Assembly: GCA_007693595.1 (NCBI GenBank)
Contig: REDI01000031.1
Coordinates: 116,260 to 180,259, forward strand
DNA: 64,000 nucleotides
Origin: Deltaproteobacteria bacterium
Lineage (GTDB): Bacteria > Myxococcota_A > UBA796 > GCA-2862545
Reading direction: 5' to 3'
Of this stretch, positions 9,435-17,584 are shown piece by piece; positions within the stretch are counted from its first letter, which is position 1; each line of letters begins with the position of its first letter. The notes beneath the pieces were generated by a model, which saw only the letters and a list, made by a program, of their open reading frames with translations, ran no database searches and was not told where the DNA came from. The translations under genes and the position numbers were made by a program.

Positions 9435-10166
9435 TCATGTGGGGCTCAGCCCCTCGACCTCCTCGAGCATGGGGCGAGACTTGAGCCCTGCTCCAAGGTG
9501 CCACTCGGCGAAGTCGGTCAGCAGATAGAGGGGCGCTGCGGGACGGACTCCCAGCGTGTCGCGCAGCGGGGTGCGGCGCAAGGCCTCGAGGCGCAGGAGA
9601 GCGTCGGCAGAGACGCGGGGCGCCGGCGCGCAGGCGGCGTGGACTCCCCCGCCGGAAGAGGTGGAGAAGCAGCAGGGATCCGTGAGGCGCTCACGGCAGA
9701 TCGGACAAAGCACCAGGGCTGGGGTAAATCCGGCAAAGGTGAGCGCCTTGGCCTCCAGGGCCTGACGCGAGGAGGGCGTGATCGGCTCGTCGACCTCCAA
9801 GACCTGAAGCCAGGCGCAGGCGAGCTTGAACAGTCGCTCCGCCTCGTTGTGCTCCGGAGCCAGCGCGGAGCAGAGCTCGATGCCGTAGGCGAGGGCGGTG
9901 AGGCGGTCCAGATCTTCGCGGGGCCGCTTGGGGAGTTGTTGGGCACTCGCCTCGACCAAGAGGGGGAGGGCGCCTCGGGTGCGCTTCAGCTCCGGTCGGA
10001 TCAAGGCCCCAGTCTGAAGGGAGGTGGCCCAAGGCTTGCGGCCGCTCCGCACCCCTCGGGCCATGACGGCGACTCGGCCTTGGTCGGCGGTGAGCAGCCG
10101 TACGACCCGGTCGTGATCGCCAAAGTCGATGGTACCGACGACGATGGCGAGGTCGACCGCGCTCAC
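9435..10166 (-). CDS. recO: DNA repair protein RecO
   Basis: A 243-aa protein with an N-terminal OB fold (GTIDFGDHDRVVRLLTADQG, then ARGVRSGRKPWATSL) and a C-terminal helical domain carrying a four-cysteine zinc site (CPICRERL followed by a second Cys and VHAAC). RecO anneals ssDNA and helps load RecA with RecR. The GTG start at 10166 forms a GTGA overlap with the stop of the upstream lipoprotein gene, so the pair is probably translated together. The frame is open further upstream, but that stretch lies inside the lipoprotein gene. It is convergent with mgtE (21 bp gap). Confidence 0.9.
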   Translation of the reverse strand: MSAVDLAIVVGTIDFGDHDRVVRLLTADQGRVAVMARGVRSGRKPWATSLQTGALIRPELKRTRGALPLLVEASAQQLPKRPREDLDRLTALAYGIELCSALAPEHNEAERLFKLACAWLQVLEVDEPITPSSRQALEAKALTFAGFTPALVLCPICRERLTDPCCFSTSSGGGVHAACAPAPRVSADALLRLEALRRTPLRDTLGVRPAAPLYLLTDFAEWHLGAGLKSRPMLEEVEGLSPT

Positions 10167-10885
10167 GGCTCGAACGGCACGAGGAGAGGAACTCTCGGTG
10201 CGATGGCACCAGGAGGGAGCCGGATCTCGTACTGATAGCGACGCTCTAGGCCTGGCACGGGCTCGTAGGTGAGCTCGAGCACATGCCCGCCGACGGGCAG
10301 ACCGCCGACGAGCAGGTAGCCGCCTATCCCGACCCGGAAGGTGAGCGGGTCGTAGACGCCCTCTTCGTTCAGGTAGCAGGGCTCCAGCGCGCGTCCGTCG
10401 TTCAGGAACATCGTTGCGAAGGAGGACTCGACGAGCACAACCTCCCCGTCCTCGCCACCGATGAAGCCGTCGAAGAGGGGGCGGGCCAGGAGCACGCCTC
10501 CTTCGTTCTCCAGGGTAGGGCAGCCCTCCCAGCGTTCGAGCTCCTCGGACCAACGCGCCTCGGAGACCGCGAAGACCTCGCCGTTGGGTATGCGGAACCG
10601 GGGGTTCAGCCCCGGGTTGCCGTGGAAGGTGGTTGGGACGTGCTCCGGCCCATCGATCACGACGACGTTGGTCACCCCTGGGGCGGCGCCGACCCGGAAC
10701 CAGCCGTTGGCCGCCGAGGTGGCACGATCGATCTCGTCGCCGTCCTCGTCGAGGGTCTGCACCGTGAGCTCGGAGGCCGGAGGAGCGTCTTCGTCCCAGC
10801 CGTCGAGCACGAGACCCTGCAGCGCCACGTCGAAGGTGTCCACGCACGCGCAGGCGAGGAGACTAAGGACCAGGAGGCGAGACAT
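10163..10885 (-). CDS. Predicted lipoprotein of unknown function
   Basis: About 240 aa. The N-terminus MSRLLVLSLLACAC has a short charged start, a hydrophobic core and a lipobox-like LLAC, so signal peptidase II processing is likely. The rest is beta-rich, with an early segment (LQGLVLDGWDEDAPPASE, ANGWFRVGAAPGVTNVVV) resembling a carboxypeptidase-regulatory/transthyretin-like fold. No catalytic motif was recognised. Two in-frame ATGs lie 6 bp apart (10891 and 10885); 10885 has the better spaced GAGAG. It is coupled to recO through a GTGA overlap, an odd functional pairing. Confidence 0.7.
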   Translation of the reverse strand: MSRLLVLSLLACACVDTFDVALQGLVLDGWDEDAPPASELTVQTLDEDGDEIDRATSAANGWFRVGAAPGVTNVVVIDGPEHVPTTFHGNPGLNPRFRIPNGEVFAVSEARWSEELERWEGCPTLENEGGVLLARPLFDGFIGGEDGEVVLVESSFATMFLNDGRALEPCYLNEEGVYDPLTFRVGIGGYLLVGGLPVGGHVLELTYEPVPGLERRYQYEIRLPPGAIAPRVPLLVPFEP

Positions 10886-11045
10886 GCGCATAGCTCTCAG
10901 GCACGGGGTTCGCAGGCATAACGCGGCGGTCGCTGAGAGCCTCTGCTCCATGGAGTTCCTCCAGTTGGAACGGCGTGCCACGTCGATCGGTGAATGAAAT
11001 AGTTCATGACAAAGCATGGTTTTCGCCATTGTTGTCGCAACCCCC

Positions 11046-11074
11046 TTGCTTGTCGTGGTCCTCCCTACTAAGGT
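11046..11074 (+). promoter_or_regulatory. Possible sigma70-type promoter for the TM2-like gene
   Basis: TTGCTT and TAAGGT are separated by 17 nt, about 68 bp upstream of the ATG at 11142. The match is partial. The surrounding 250-bp divergent gap is less GC-rich than the coding sequence. Confidence 0.35.
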
Positions 11075-11141
11075 CGGCGGCGGAGAGGGGCCTTGTCAAG
11101 GCTTCCTCGGCGCTACAACGACGACTCACGGAGGTTCTACC

Positions 11142-11429
11142 ATGGGCGAGATGATCACCAAGCCCGACGCCAACCCAATCCTTTACGCGGTGCTCAACAT
11201 CATTGTTTGTGGCATTCCCATTGGTCACTTCATGATGGGGCAGACCAGCAAGGCCGTTATCATCCTCGTCTACGCGGTCCTGCTGAACATGTTCGGCATC
11301 GGCTGGATCATCTCGATCCTCGCCGCCGTTGATGCCTACAAACTCGGCGAGAAGCTTAAGAATGGCGAGTCCATCGGCCAGAAGGAGAACGGCTTCGAGC
11401 TGTTCAACAGCCTCCCTGGCCTGAACTGA
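11142..11429 (+). CDS. Small two-helix membrane protein, TM2-like
   Basis: A 95-aa protein with two hydrophobic segments, ILYAVLNIIVCGIPIGHFMM and VIILVYAVLLNMFGIGWIIS, joined by a short polar turn (GQTSKA). An aspartate follows the second helix (ILAAVDAYKLGEKL), then a charged soluble tail. This is the layout of TM2-domain proteins, whose function is mostly unknown. The ATG is preceded by CGGAGG at 7-nt spacing. It stands alone, with a strong hairpin 20 bp after its stop, so it is probably monocistronic. Composition is lower in GC than its neighbours. Confidence 0.7.
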   Translation: MGEMITKPDANPILYAVLNIIVCGIPIGHFMMGQTSKAVIILVYAVLLNMFGIGWIISILAAVDAYKLGEKLKNGESIGQKENGFELFNSLPGLN

Positions 11430-11448
11430 ACCTACGCTGGTTCGTGGT

Positions 11449-11483
11449 CCCGCCGCGTGGGTTCTTGTAGCCCACTCGGCGGG
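11449..11483 (+). terminator. Hairpin after the TM2-like gene
   Basis: CCCGCCG and GTGGG pair with CCCAC and CGGCGGG around a 9-nt loop, with one mismatch in a 12-bp stem. It starts 20 nt after the stop at 11429. No T-run follows, so it is either a terminator without a strong U-tract or an mRNA-stabilising hairpin. Confidence 0.6.
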
Positions 11484-11821
11484 GCTTCGTGTGTCTGCCC
11501 CTCACTCGGGAGCATGGCTCCCAGGGTAGCGCCCTGGCTGCGTACTCTAGACGATGGCCCTAGTAAGAGCATGTTTACCTTTCCAAGCACAAAGAGGGGC
11601 GCTGCTGCTCCAAGAGCGCCCGAACGGGGATGCACGGCGCCGCTCCCTGTTGTAGGGTCTGTCAGCACGCCCCGGGCGTTCCCCCGGCTGTGCGGAGTCT
11701 CTATGTTGCGCTTATCGATCGGGTCAGGTGTCTTGCGGGGCCGCAGTCGTTCGCTTGGGGTGGCGAAGGGCTGGTCGGAGCCGTCGAAGGTCGCTGGCCG
11801 GCTGCATGGGGTGGCGTGCCG
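11484..11821. other. Intergenic region before the PP2C gene
   Basis: A 338-bp gap. The frame of the PP2C gene stays open back to 11630, but that stretch lacks a protein-like composition or a ribosome site. A local AT-richer patch near 11560-11590 may hold the promoter; no clear -35/-10 pair was found. No RNA gene was recognised. Confidence 0.4.
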
Positions 11822-12916
11822 ATGACCGTCAGGCAGAGCTTTGGGTTTCCGCTCTCGGTAGACGTTGGCACTGATGTCGGCAAAATCCGAGATAATAACG
11901 AAGACTCCGTCGGTTACGCCTGGCTTGACGATGGGTCCCTCTTCGTGATCGTGGCCGACGGTATGGGCGGGCACGAGGCTGGCGAGGTCGCCTCGAGTCT
12001 GGCCGTTCGGGTCAGCGAAGAGGTCGTTCGTCAGGACCCCGACGCCGACCCAAGGGACAGGCTTCACAATGCGCTCCTCGAGGCCAACCAGGCCATCCTC
12101 GAAGAAGGCCAGAGCTCTGGCACCCGCGGCATGGGGACCACGGCGATCGCGGCGATCCTCAAGGGTAACCACGTCTATCTAGGTCAAGTGGGCGATAGCC
12201 GCGCCTACCAGTTTCGGCGTGGTCACCGGATCTGGCGGAGCACAGACCACACCCGAGTACAGATGCTGGTCAACGAGGGCCGCCTCACCGAAGAGCAGGC
12301 CCGCCACCACCCCGAAGCGGGCATGCTCACCCGTGCCCTGGGACACGCCCGTATGGCCGATGGGCAGCCCCTCGTGCCCGAGATCCTCGACGAGCCCCTC
12401 GTCCTCGACAAGGGCGACACCCTGCTCCTCTGTAGTGACGGCCTGCACGACCTGCTCGACGACGACGAGATCGGGCGCATGATGGCGGGCAAGGACTCCG
12501 GCAGCGCGATCTCGCTGCTCATCCAAGAAGCCTGCGATCGTGGGGGGCACGACAACATCACCATCGCCCTGATCAATGCGGGCACCGCGGTTCAGCCTTT
12601 CGACCCATCGTTTCAGCCGCCCAACGCGACCCCGCGAGCGGCGAGCAGCGATCTCGCCCAGGAAGATGAGAACCCGACCTTCGACTTCTCCGATCAGGGC
12701 TTCGGCCCCCCTGGGCAGCAGGGCGGGCACCTGCACGCGCCAACGGTCGCACCCGGAGAGGTCGAGGCCCCTGGGCCCGTCGCGGGCCCTCCCGGCGACG
12801 CCGAGCCCAAGAGCAACCTTCCGCTGATCATCGGCGGAGTCGTCGCGCTCCTGCTGGTGCTGGGTGGGTTTGGAGTATGTCTGGCAGGCGCTTTGGCCTA
12901 CCTCATGCTGGGCTAG
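11822..12916 (+). CDS. PP2C-family Ser/Thr phosphatase with C-terminal membrane anchor
   Basis: A 364-aa protein. Residues about 5-245 form a bacterial PP2C (Stp/PrpC-like) domain with metal-binding motifs GKIRDNNEDS, VADGMGGHEAGEV, GQVGDSRAYQF, CSDGLHDLL and GGHDNITIALI. A Pro/Ala/Gln-rich linker follows (about 250-330). One membrane helix at the C-terminus (LIIGGVVALLLVLGGFGVCL) places the catalytic domain on the cytoplasmic side, if the N-in topology holds. It dephosphorylates proteins, typically reversing Hanks-type kinases. No kinase gene is adjacent. The ATG at 11822 fits the conserved N-terminus, though its ribosome site is weak. Confidence 0.9.
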   Translation: MTVRQSFGFPLSVDVGTDVGKIRDNNEDSVGYAWLDDGSLFVIVADGMGGHEAGEVASSLAVRVSEEVVRQDPDADPRDRLHNALLEANQAILEEGQSSGTRGMGTTAIAAILKGNHVYLGQVGDSRAYQFRRGHRIWRSTDHTRVQMLVNEGRLTEEQARHHPEAGMLTRALGHARMADGQPLVPEILDEPLVLDKGDTLLLCSDGLHDLLDDDEIGRMMAGKDSGSAISLLIQEACDRGGHDNITIALINAGTAVQPFDPSFQPPNATPRAASSDLAQEDENPTFDFSDQGFGPPGQQGGHLHAPTVAPGEVEAPGPVAGPPGDAEPKSNLPLIIGGVVALLLVLGGFGVCLAGALAYLMLG

Positions 12917-12934
12917 CGACTCCGCTCGGCCTCG

Positions 12935-12987
12935 CGACGAACCTTCAGGCGAGCGCATCACCTTGGTTTTGGGTGGAAGGTTCGTCG
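12935..12987. repeat. 12-bp perfect inverted repeat between the phosphatase and PhoB-like genes
   Basis: CGACGAACCTTC at 12935-12946 is repeated as its exact complement GAAGGTTCGTCG at 12976-12987, with a 29-nt spacer. It begins 19 bp after the phosphatase stop. It could fold as a long-loop hairpin (terminator) or serve as a protein-binding site upstream of the response-regulator gene. Confidence 0.55.
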
Positions 12988-13134
12988 AGCCCAGCGCGCC
13001 TCTTCAGGGGAGTGGGACTTGGGTCGACCGTCGCGCGATGGTGACGATTCGTCTTCGCGCGCTACAAGGGGCCGAGGGCGTGGCTCGGGTTGTGCGTGGC
13101 GAGGTACGGCGCGGTCAGCGTCGAGGAGGGTCAG

Positions 13135-13857
13135 GTGAGGGAGCAAGGACTTATTCTCATCGTGGATGACGAAGCGGACCTGCGTCAGCTTCTCGACATC
13201 AACCTAAGCCGGGAGGGCTTTCAGGTCCTGCATGCTCCCGACGGAGAGACGGCACTCTCCCTCGCGTTGGAGCAGCGTCCCTCCCTGATCATCCTCGATA
13301 TGATGCTGCCTGACCTCTCGGGGACCGAGGTGTGTCGCCGGCTTCGCGCGGAGCCAAAGACGGCGGCGCTCCCCATTATCATGCTCTCGGCACGCGGAGA
13401 AGAGATCGATCGGGTGGTAGGCTTCGAGGTGGGGGCCGATGACTACGTGGTCAAGTCCAACCTCTCGACCCGCGAGTTGGTCTTGCGGATCCGCGCGTTG
13501 CTTCGACGTCAAGGCGGTGCCTCACCCGCGAAGCAGCCTGCCATGACCATGGAACCTCGCAAGCTCCGATTCGGGGTGATCGCCCTCGAGCCGGAGTCGC
13601 ATCGGGTGTGGGTGAGTGATGAAGAGGTCAGCCTCACGGTGACGGAGTTCAGGCTGCTGACCTCCTTGGTCGAGCGTGCGAACCGTGTCCGTACTCGAGG
13701 TAATCTCCTTCAGGACGTCTGGGACATGCCCCCTGATCTGAACACCCGAACGGTCGATACCCACGTCAAGCGCCTCCGCGAGAAGCTCGGCGACGCGGCG
13801 GCACACATCGAGACGGTGCGTGGCGTAGGGTACCGCTTCAACACGGATCCGAGCTGA
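13135..13857 (+). CDS. phoB: OmpR/PhoB-family response regulator
   Basis: A 240-aa protein. The receiver domain (residues about 5-120) has the acidic pair D11/D12, phosphoacceptor D55 in LIILDMMLPD and the conserved Lys in DDYVVKSNLS. The C-terminal winged-helix domain has the PhoB-type ending (NTRTVDTHVKRLREKL, GVGYRFNTD). The GTG start is preceded by GAGGAGGG. Two bases separate it from the histidine kinase, which is followed by pst and phoU genes, so a phosphate-response role is likely. No PHO-box was identified by eye. Confidence 0.88.
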   Translation: MREQGLILIVDDEADLRQLLDINLSREGFQVLHAPDGETALSLALEQRPSLIILDMMLPDLSGTEVCRRLRAEPKTAALPIIMLSARGEEIDRVVGFEVGADDYVVKSNLSTRELVLRIRALLRRQGGASPAKQPAMTMEPRKLRFGVIALEPESHRVWVSDEEVSLTVTEFRLLTSLVERANRVRTRGNLLQDVWDMPPDLNTRTVDTHVKRLREKLGDAAAHIETVRGVGYRFNTDPS

Positions 13858-13859
13858 GC

Positions 13860-15215
13860 GTGGCGTGGCGGGCCCCACCACCGCTGGCCTGTGGGCTCGT
13901 CGCCCTCCTCGGAGGAGGGAGCGCGATGGGGGCGGCGGTCCTTGCCGGTGCCGAGCTTTCAACGCTGCTCACGATGGCGCTCGGCGTGTGCCTCGCTGCC
14001 GCAGGAGCCACGGGGCTCGGGGCTTGGTGGGGGCGTCTCACGCTGCGCCGCTTCGAGCGCCTAGCCTCCGATCTTCGACGGGCGTCGTCGGCTGCCGACG
14101 ACATCGAACGCGTCTCTGAGCTTCGACCCCGAGATGAAGCGATCGTCGCTCGTGCGGCGAACGAGGTGTTCGCGCGAGCCCGTGCTCAGCTCGCGCAGGC
14201 CGAGTCCGATCATCGACTGCTGACCTCGCTGGTGGAACACAGCCCGAGCGGGGTATTGATCGTGGATGAGAGGCGGCGGATCCTAATGGTCAACGGTAAG
14301 TTTTGTGAGATCTTTGATCTCCGCGCGAACCCGGAGGGGCGCCTCGCCGCAGAGGTGATCACCGCACCGGAGGTCTTAGACATGATCGAGCGGGGGGCTC
14401 AGGCCGCGTCCGATGGCGATCGGCTCGCGATCGCTTCCTCTCGGGATGTGGTGTTGCGCTTGGTGCCTACCGGGTCTGGGGAGCTCGCGATCGTCGCGCA
14501 GGATGTCACGCGCTTTCGCTCGGCGGAGCGTGCCCGCACCGCCTTCGTAGCGAACGTGAGTCATGAGCTGCGCACGCCGATGGCGGCCATTCTGGGTTAC
14601 GCCGAGACTTTGTCGACCGACCCTGCCTTGTCCGACGAGGTGCTTCCCTTGGTCGAGGCGCTCACGCGAAACAGCCGACGACTGCGCGATACCTTCGAGG
14701 GACTCATGAACCTTGCGCGGGTCGAGGCTCGGAGCGGGCAGCTCTCGCTGGAGCCGCTTCGTCTGGCCCCCTTGCTCGCCGAGGCGATGGCAGCACCGGC
14801 GGACTTGGCGGCGCAGAAGGGGGTGGCCTTCGAGGTCGACTGTCCCCCGGAGCTCACGGCGTCGGTCAACGCGGAGGCGTTCGACGTCATCGTAGGAAAT
14901 CTTGCGTTCAATGCGGTGAAGTATACCCCAGAAGGGGGCGAGGTTCGGGTGGTGGCCGCCGCGGTTGAAGGTCAGGTTGAGCTGCACTTCATCGACACGG
15001 GCATCGGCATCGAGGCCGCCCATCAGGAGCGGATCTTCGAGCGCTTCTTTCGCGTAGACGAGGGGCGAGATCGCAGCTCGGGTGGCGCAGGGTTGGGGCT
15101 CGCGATGGTCAAGCATCTCAGCCTCGCGACCGGCGCACACATTCGACTATCGAGCGCTCCGAGCCAGGGAAGCACCTTTGTTGTCACCTTCCCGCAAGCG
15201 GGTAGGGCCGCATGA
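13860..15215 (+). CDS. phoR: PhoR-like sensor histidine kinase
   Basis: A 451-aa protein. Two N-terminal hydrophobic helices (about residues 5-60) are followed by a linker, a PAS domain (LLTSLVEHSPSGVLIVDERR), the dimerisation/phosphoacceptor box with H235 in VSHELRTPMAAILGY, and an ATPase domain with an N-box region (VIVGNLAFNAVKYTPEGG), FIDTGIGIE and GGAGLGLAMVKHL. There is no large periplasmic sensor domain, as in PhoR, which senses through the Pst/PhoU complex. The GTG start lies 2 nt after the regulator stop; the end overlaps pstC. Confidence 0.88.
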   Translation: MAWRAPPPLACGLVALLGGGSAMGAAVLAGAELSTLLTMALGVCLAAAGATGLGAWWGRLTLRRFERLASDLRRASSAADDIERVSELRPRDEAIVARAANEVFARARAQLAQAESDHRLLTSLVEHSPSGVLIVDERRRILMVNGKFCEIFDLRANPEGRLAAEVITAPEVLDMIERGAQAASDGDRLAIASSRDVVLRLVPTGSGELAIVAQDVTRFRSAERARTAFVANVSHELRTPMAAILGYAETLSTDPALSDEVLPLVEALTRNSRRLRDTFEGLMNLARVEARSGQLSLEPLRLAPLLAEAMAAPADLAAQKGVAFEVDCPPELTASVNAEAFDVIVGNLAFNAVKYTPEGGEVRVVAAAVEGQVELHFIDTGIGIEAAHQERIFERFFRVDEGRDRSSGGAGLGLAMVKHLSLATGAHIRLSSAPSQGSTFVVTFPQAGRAA

Positions 15216-15976
15216 TGGACCGCACGTCACGACCTCGTCGAGAGCGATGGCTCTGGGGGCTCGTCGATGGGATCTCCGTCGGTGCGCTGGGCTGCGCGGT
15301 GGTGGCTTCCCTGTTCCTGGTCGGCGCGGCAGCCTTCGATGCTCTCTCAACCTCGTTCCTCGGAGTGGCGACGTCGGTCCTTGGAACCTTAGGGCTCTCG
15401 ACGCTCGCCCTCCTGGTGGCCGCACCCGTCGCGATCGGCACGGCACTCTGGGCGCGGTGGCTCGCGCCGGTTCGGCTGCGACCCACGTTTCTGTGGCTGA
15501 TCAGCTTGCTGGGAGACGTCCCCCCTGTGGTCTGGGCGGTGTCTGCCCTGGTCGTGCTCCAGCCGAAGGAAGGAGTCGAGGCCTATTTCCTGGCGGTCCT
15601 CGCGTTGGGAGCCGTGGCTGCGCCATCGATCGCTGCGCGGGGTCTACGGGTCTTTGAGACGGTCTCGCCGAGCCGCATGCTCGCGGCCTACGCGCTGGGG
15701 GCCTCCCAGGCTGAGGCGGTCATCGGGGTCGTGCTCCCTGCGGTGTGGAGGGGCTTGGCCCGGGCGATCCTGGTCGGCTTCTCGAGGGCGTTCGCCGACA
15801 CCGTGATCGTCCTGCTCCTCCTTGGACCCCTCTGGATCGACGCGCCGGTCCTACCGCTTCGGGTCGTCGATCCTACGCTCTCGGAGCTCGCGCTCCCTGG
15901 GGCTCTCGCGGCGGCGGTGGTCTGGGGACTCGTGGCGCTCGCCATCTCGATGCTCGCACGGCGGGTGTTGCGATGA
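15212..15976 (+). CDS. pstC: PstC-like ABC permease (phosphate type)
   Basis: A 254-aa protein with about six hydrophobic helices and the permease EAA-loop region AYALGASQAEAVIGVVLPAV followed by GFSRAFADTVIVLLLLG, matching the PstC pattern. It is somewhat shorter than E. coli PstC, mainly in the first periplasmic loop. It would form half of the membrane channel with the next gene product. Its ATG overlaps the kinase stop, and its own stop overlaps the next start (ATGA). The usual companion phosphate-binding protein is absent from the operon. Confidence 0.75.
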   Translation: MMDRTSRPRRERWLWGLVDGISVGALGCAVVASLFLVGAAAFDALSTSFLGVATSVLGTLGLSTLALLVAAPVAIGTALWARWLAPVRLRPTFLWLISLLGDVPPVVWAVSALVVLQPKEGVEAYFLAVLALGAVAAPSIAARGLRVFETVSPSRMLAAYALGASQAEAVIGVVLPAVWRGLARAILVGFSRAFADTVIVLLLLGPLWIDAPVLPLRVVDPTLSELALPGALAAAVVWGLVALAISMLARRVLR

Positions 15977-16701
15977 GGGTGCTGTCCAGGCTGGTCACGA
16001 TGTGGGCCTGGGGCTCGGCCTCCCTGACCCTGGGGGTGCTCGTCGTGGCAGCGAGCCTACTGTTTGTGCGGCTCGATCTCGAGGCCCTGCCGGCCATGGC
16101 GGAGCTCCTGCTGAGCTCGGTGGCGCTCTCGGCCGCGGCGGTTTTATCAGCTTTGCCCGTGGCCTTGGCGATCGCGCTCGCGCTTGACCGACACGCGCGC
16201 CGTGCTTGGCACCAGAGCGCGGGTCAGCGGTGGCTGTCTGCGTTCCGAGACATCCCTCCCCTCCTGATTGGCGTGATCGGCTGGATGCTCGGCGCGCGAG
16301 GCCTCTTCGGGGCTTGGATCGTCTTGTCCATCATCGCCTTGCCGGTGCTGGCGCATGGGCTTCGGGGAGCCTTTGGGCGGGCGAGGAGTCGCGAGCGCCT
16401 CTCGGCCATCGCCCTCGGAGCCTCCACGCTTCAGGTCCTCTTTTACGTGGTGGGCCCCTCATCGAGCGCAGACTTTTTCGCGGTCTTGCTCCGCGCCTTG
16501 GCGCGAGTGCTCGGGGTCGTCGCTCCGCTGCTCCTCCTTGGTGCGCTCTCCTCTCTCGCTCTCGAGGTGTTTCACGAGGCCGCAGCGGGTAGGATGGGGT
16601 TCGCTGTCGCAGGCGCGACCTTGCTCGTGCTCTCGGTGCTGGTTCTCCACGGGGTTGCGGCGTACTTGGAGCGAAACGTGCAGCTCACAGGCGCGACATG
16701 A
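15973..16701 (+). CDS. pstA: PstA-like ABC permease (phosphate type)
   Basis: A 242-aa polytopic protein with a divergent EAA loop (SAIALGASTLQVLFYVVGP, then LARVLGVVAPLLLLGALS), resembling the PstA segment LARAIGETAPLL but with the usual Gly-Glu-Thr altered. This is consistent with a diverged PstA partner of the preceding permease. It starts in an ATGA overlap and ends in another with the ATPase gene, so these three cistrons are tightly coupled. Assignment rests mainly on context plus the permease loop. Confidence 0.7.
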   Translation: MRVLSRLVTMWAWGSASLTLGVLVVAASLLFVRLDLEALPAMAELLLSSVALSAAAVLSALPVALAIALALDRHARRAWHQSAGQRWLSAFRDIPPLLIGVIGWMLGARGLFGAWIVLSIIALPVLAHGLRGAFGRARSRERLSAIALGASTLQVLFYVVGPSSSADFFAVLLRALARVLGVVAPLLLLGALSSLALEVFHEAAAGRMGFAVAGATLLVLSVLVLHGVAAYLERNVQLTGAT

Positions 16702-17447
16702 ATGGGCCAGATCTCAGCCTGGAGTCGGTGAGCGCTCACTACGGAGACGTGCGGGTCCTCCACGAGGTCAGTGTTCGCTTCGCGGGGGGAGCGGTGACTG
16801 CGGTGCTGGGTGCTGTTGGATCGGGGAAGTCCACGCTGCTCCGGCTCTTCAATCGGGTCGCGGAGCTTCAGCCGGGCTTTCGCTCAGAAGGGGTGGTGAA
16901 GGTTGGGGAGCGCGAGGTTCAAGAACTGGATCCGAGCGTCCTTCGCCAAGAGGTCGGGATGATCTTCGATCGCCCCACGGCTTTCCCTGGCACCGTGCGC
17001 GACAACGTGGCGTTCGGTCTGGTCTTGAGGGGGGTTGAGCCCGCGGAGCGGCCCTCGCGAATCGAGCGCGCGTTACGGCGGGCGGAGCTCTGGGATGAGC
17101 TCGGGGAAGCGCTCTCGCGCCCTGCCGCGTCGTTGAGTGCCGGCCAACGTCAGCTGCTCTGCATCGCACGGGCGCTCGTGTTGGAGCCCCGCGTGCTGCT
17201 CCTCGACGAGCCGACGGGTCGGCTTCACCCCGCGGACGGGGCTCGCATCGAGAGGGTGGTGCGTGGCATCTGCCCGGAAGTCACCGTGATCTTCGTCACG
17301 CCCGACGTCGCGCAGGCCGGAAGGATCGCGGACCATGTCGCGCTGATCGAGGGAGGGCGACTCATCGAGCAGGGGCCCGCTGAAGAGCTCTTCACCAACC
17401 CAAGCCAGCCCGAGACCCAAGCCTACCTCTCCCGTCGATACTCCTGA
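16698..17447 (+). CDS. pstB: PstB-like ABC transporter ATPase
   Basis: A 249-aa ATPase with Walker A GAVGSGKSTLLRLFNRV (the RLFNR segment is typical of PstB), signature LSAGQRQLLCIARAL, Walker B VLLLDEPTGRL and switch region VIFVTPDVAQAGRIADHV. The H-loop His appears replaced (TPDV where PstB usually has THNM). The family powers phosphate import. It starts in an ATGA overlap with the second permease. Confidence 0.85.
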   Translation: MNGPDLSLESVSAHYGDVRVLHEVSVRFAGGAVTAVLGAVGSGKSTLLRLFNRVAELQPGFRSEGVVKVGEREVQELDPSVLRQEVGMIFDRPTAFPGTVRDNVAFGLVLRGVEPAERPSRIERALRRAELWDELGEALSRPAASLSAGQRQLLCIARALVLEPRVLLLDEPTGRLHPADGARIERVVRGICPEVTVIFVTPDVAQAGRIADHVALIEGGRLIEQGPAEELFTNPSQPETQAYLSRRYS

Positions 17448-17584
17448 GGGATCTCGCGGGGGCGGACGGCTAGCGTGTGACACTCTCACGTCAGCCTTGG
17501 GGCGCCTGCGCAACACCTCGGGCGGATGCGCGCCTCGGCTGGGCGGGCGGAGTAGGGTTCCTTCGGAGACGCCCCGAGTTCTGC

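Noticed and set aside
11432..12172. A 246-codon minus-strand open frame spanning the gap and the PP2C gene start.
   Set aside because: It runs antisense to conserved PP2C motifs, and the gap portion has no ribosome site.
17448..17584. Possible PHO box between pstB and phoU.
   Set aside because: GTGACAC and CTCACGTCAG do not form the two TGTCA-type direct repeats at the required spacing.
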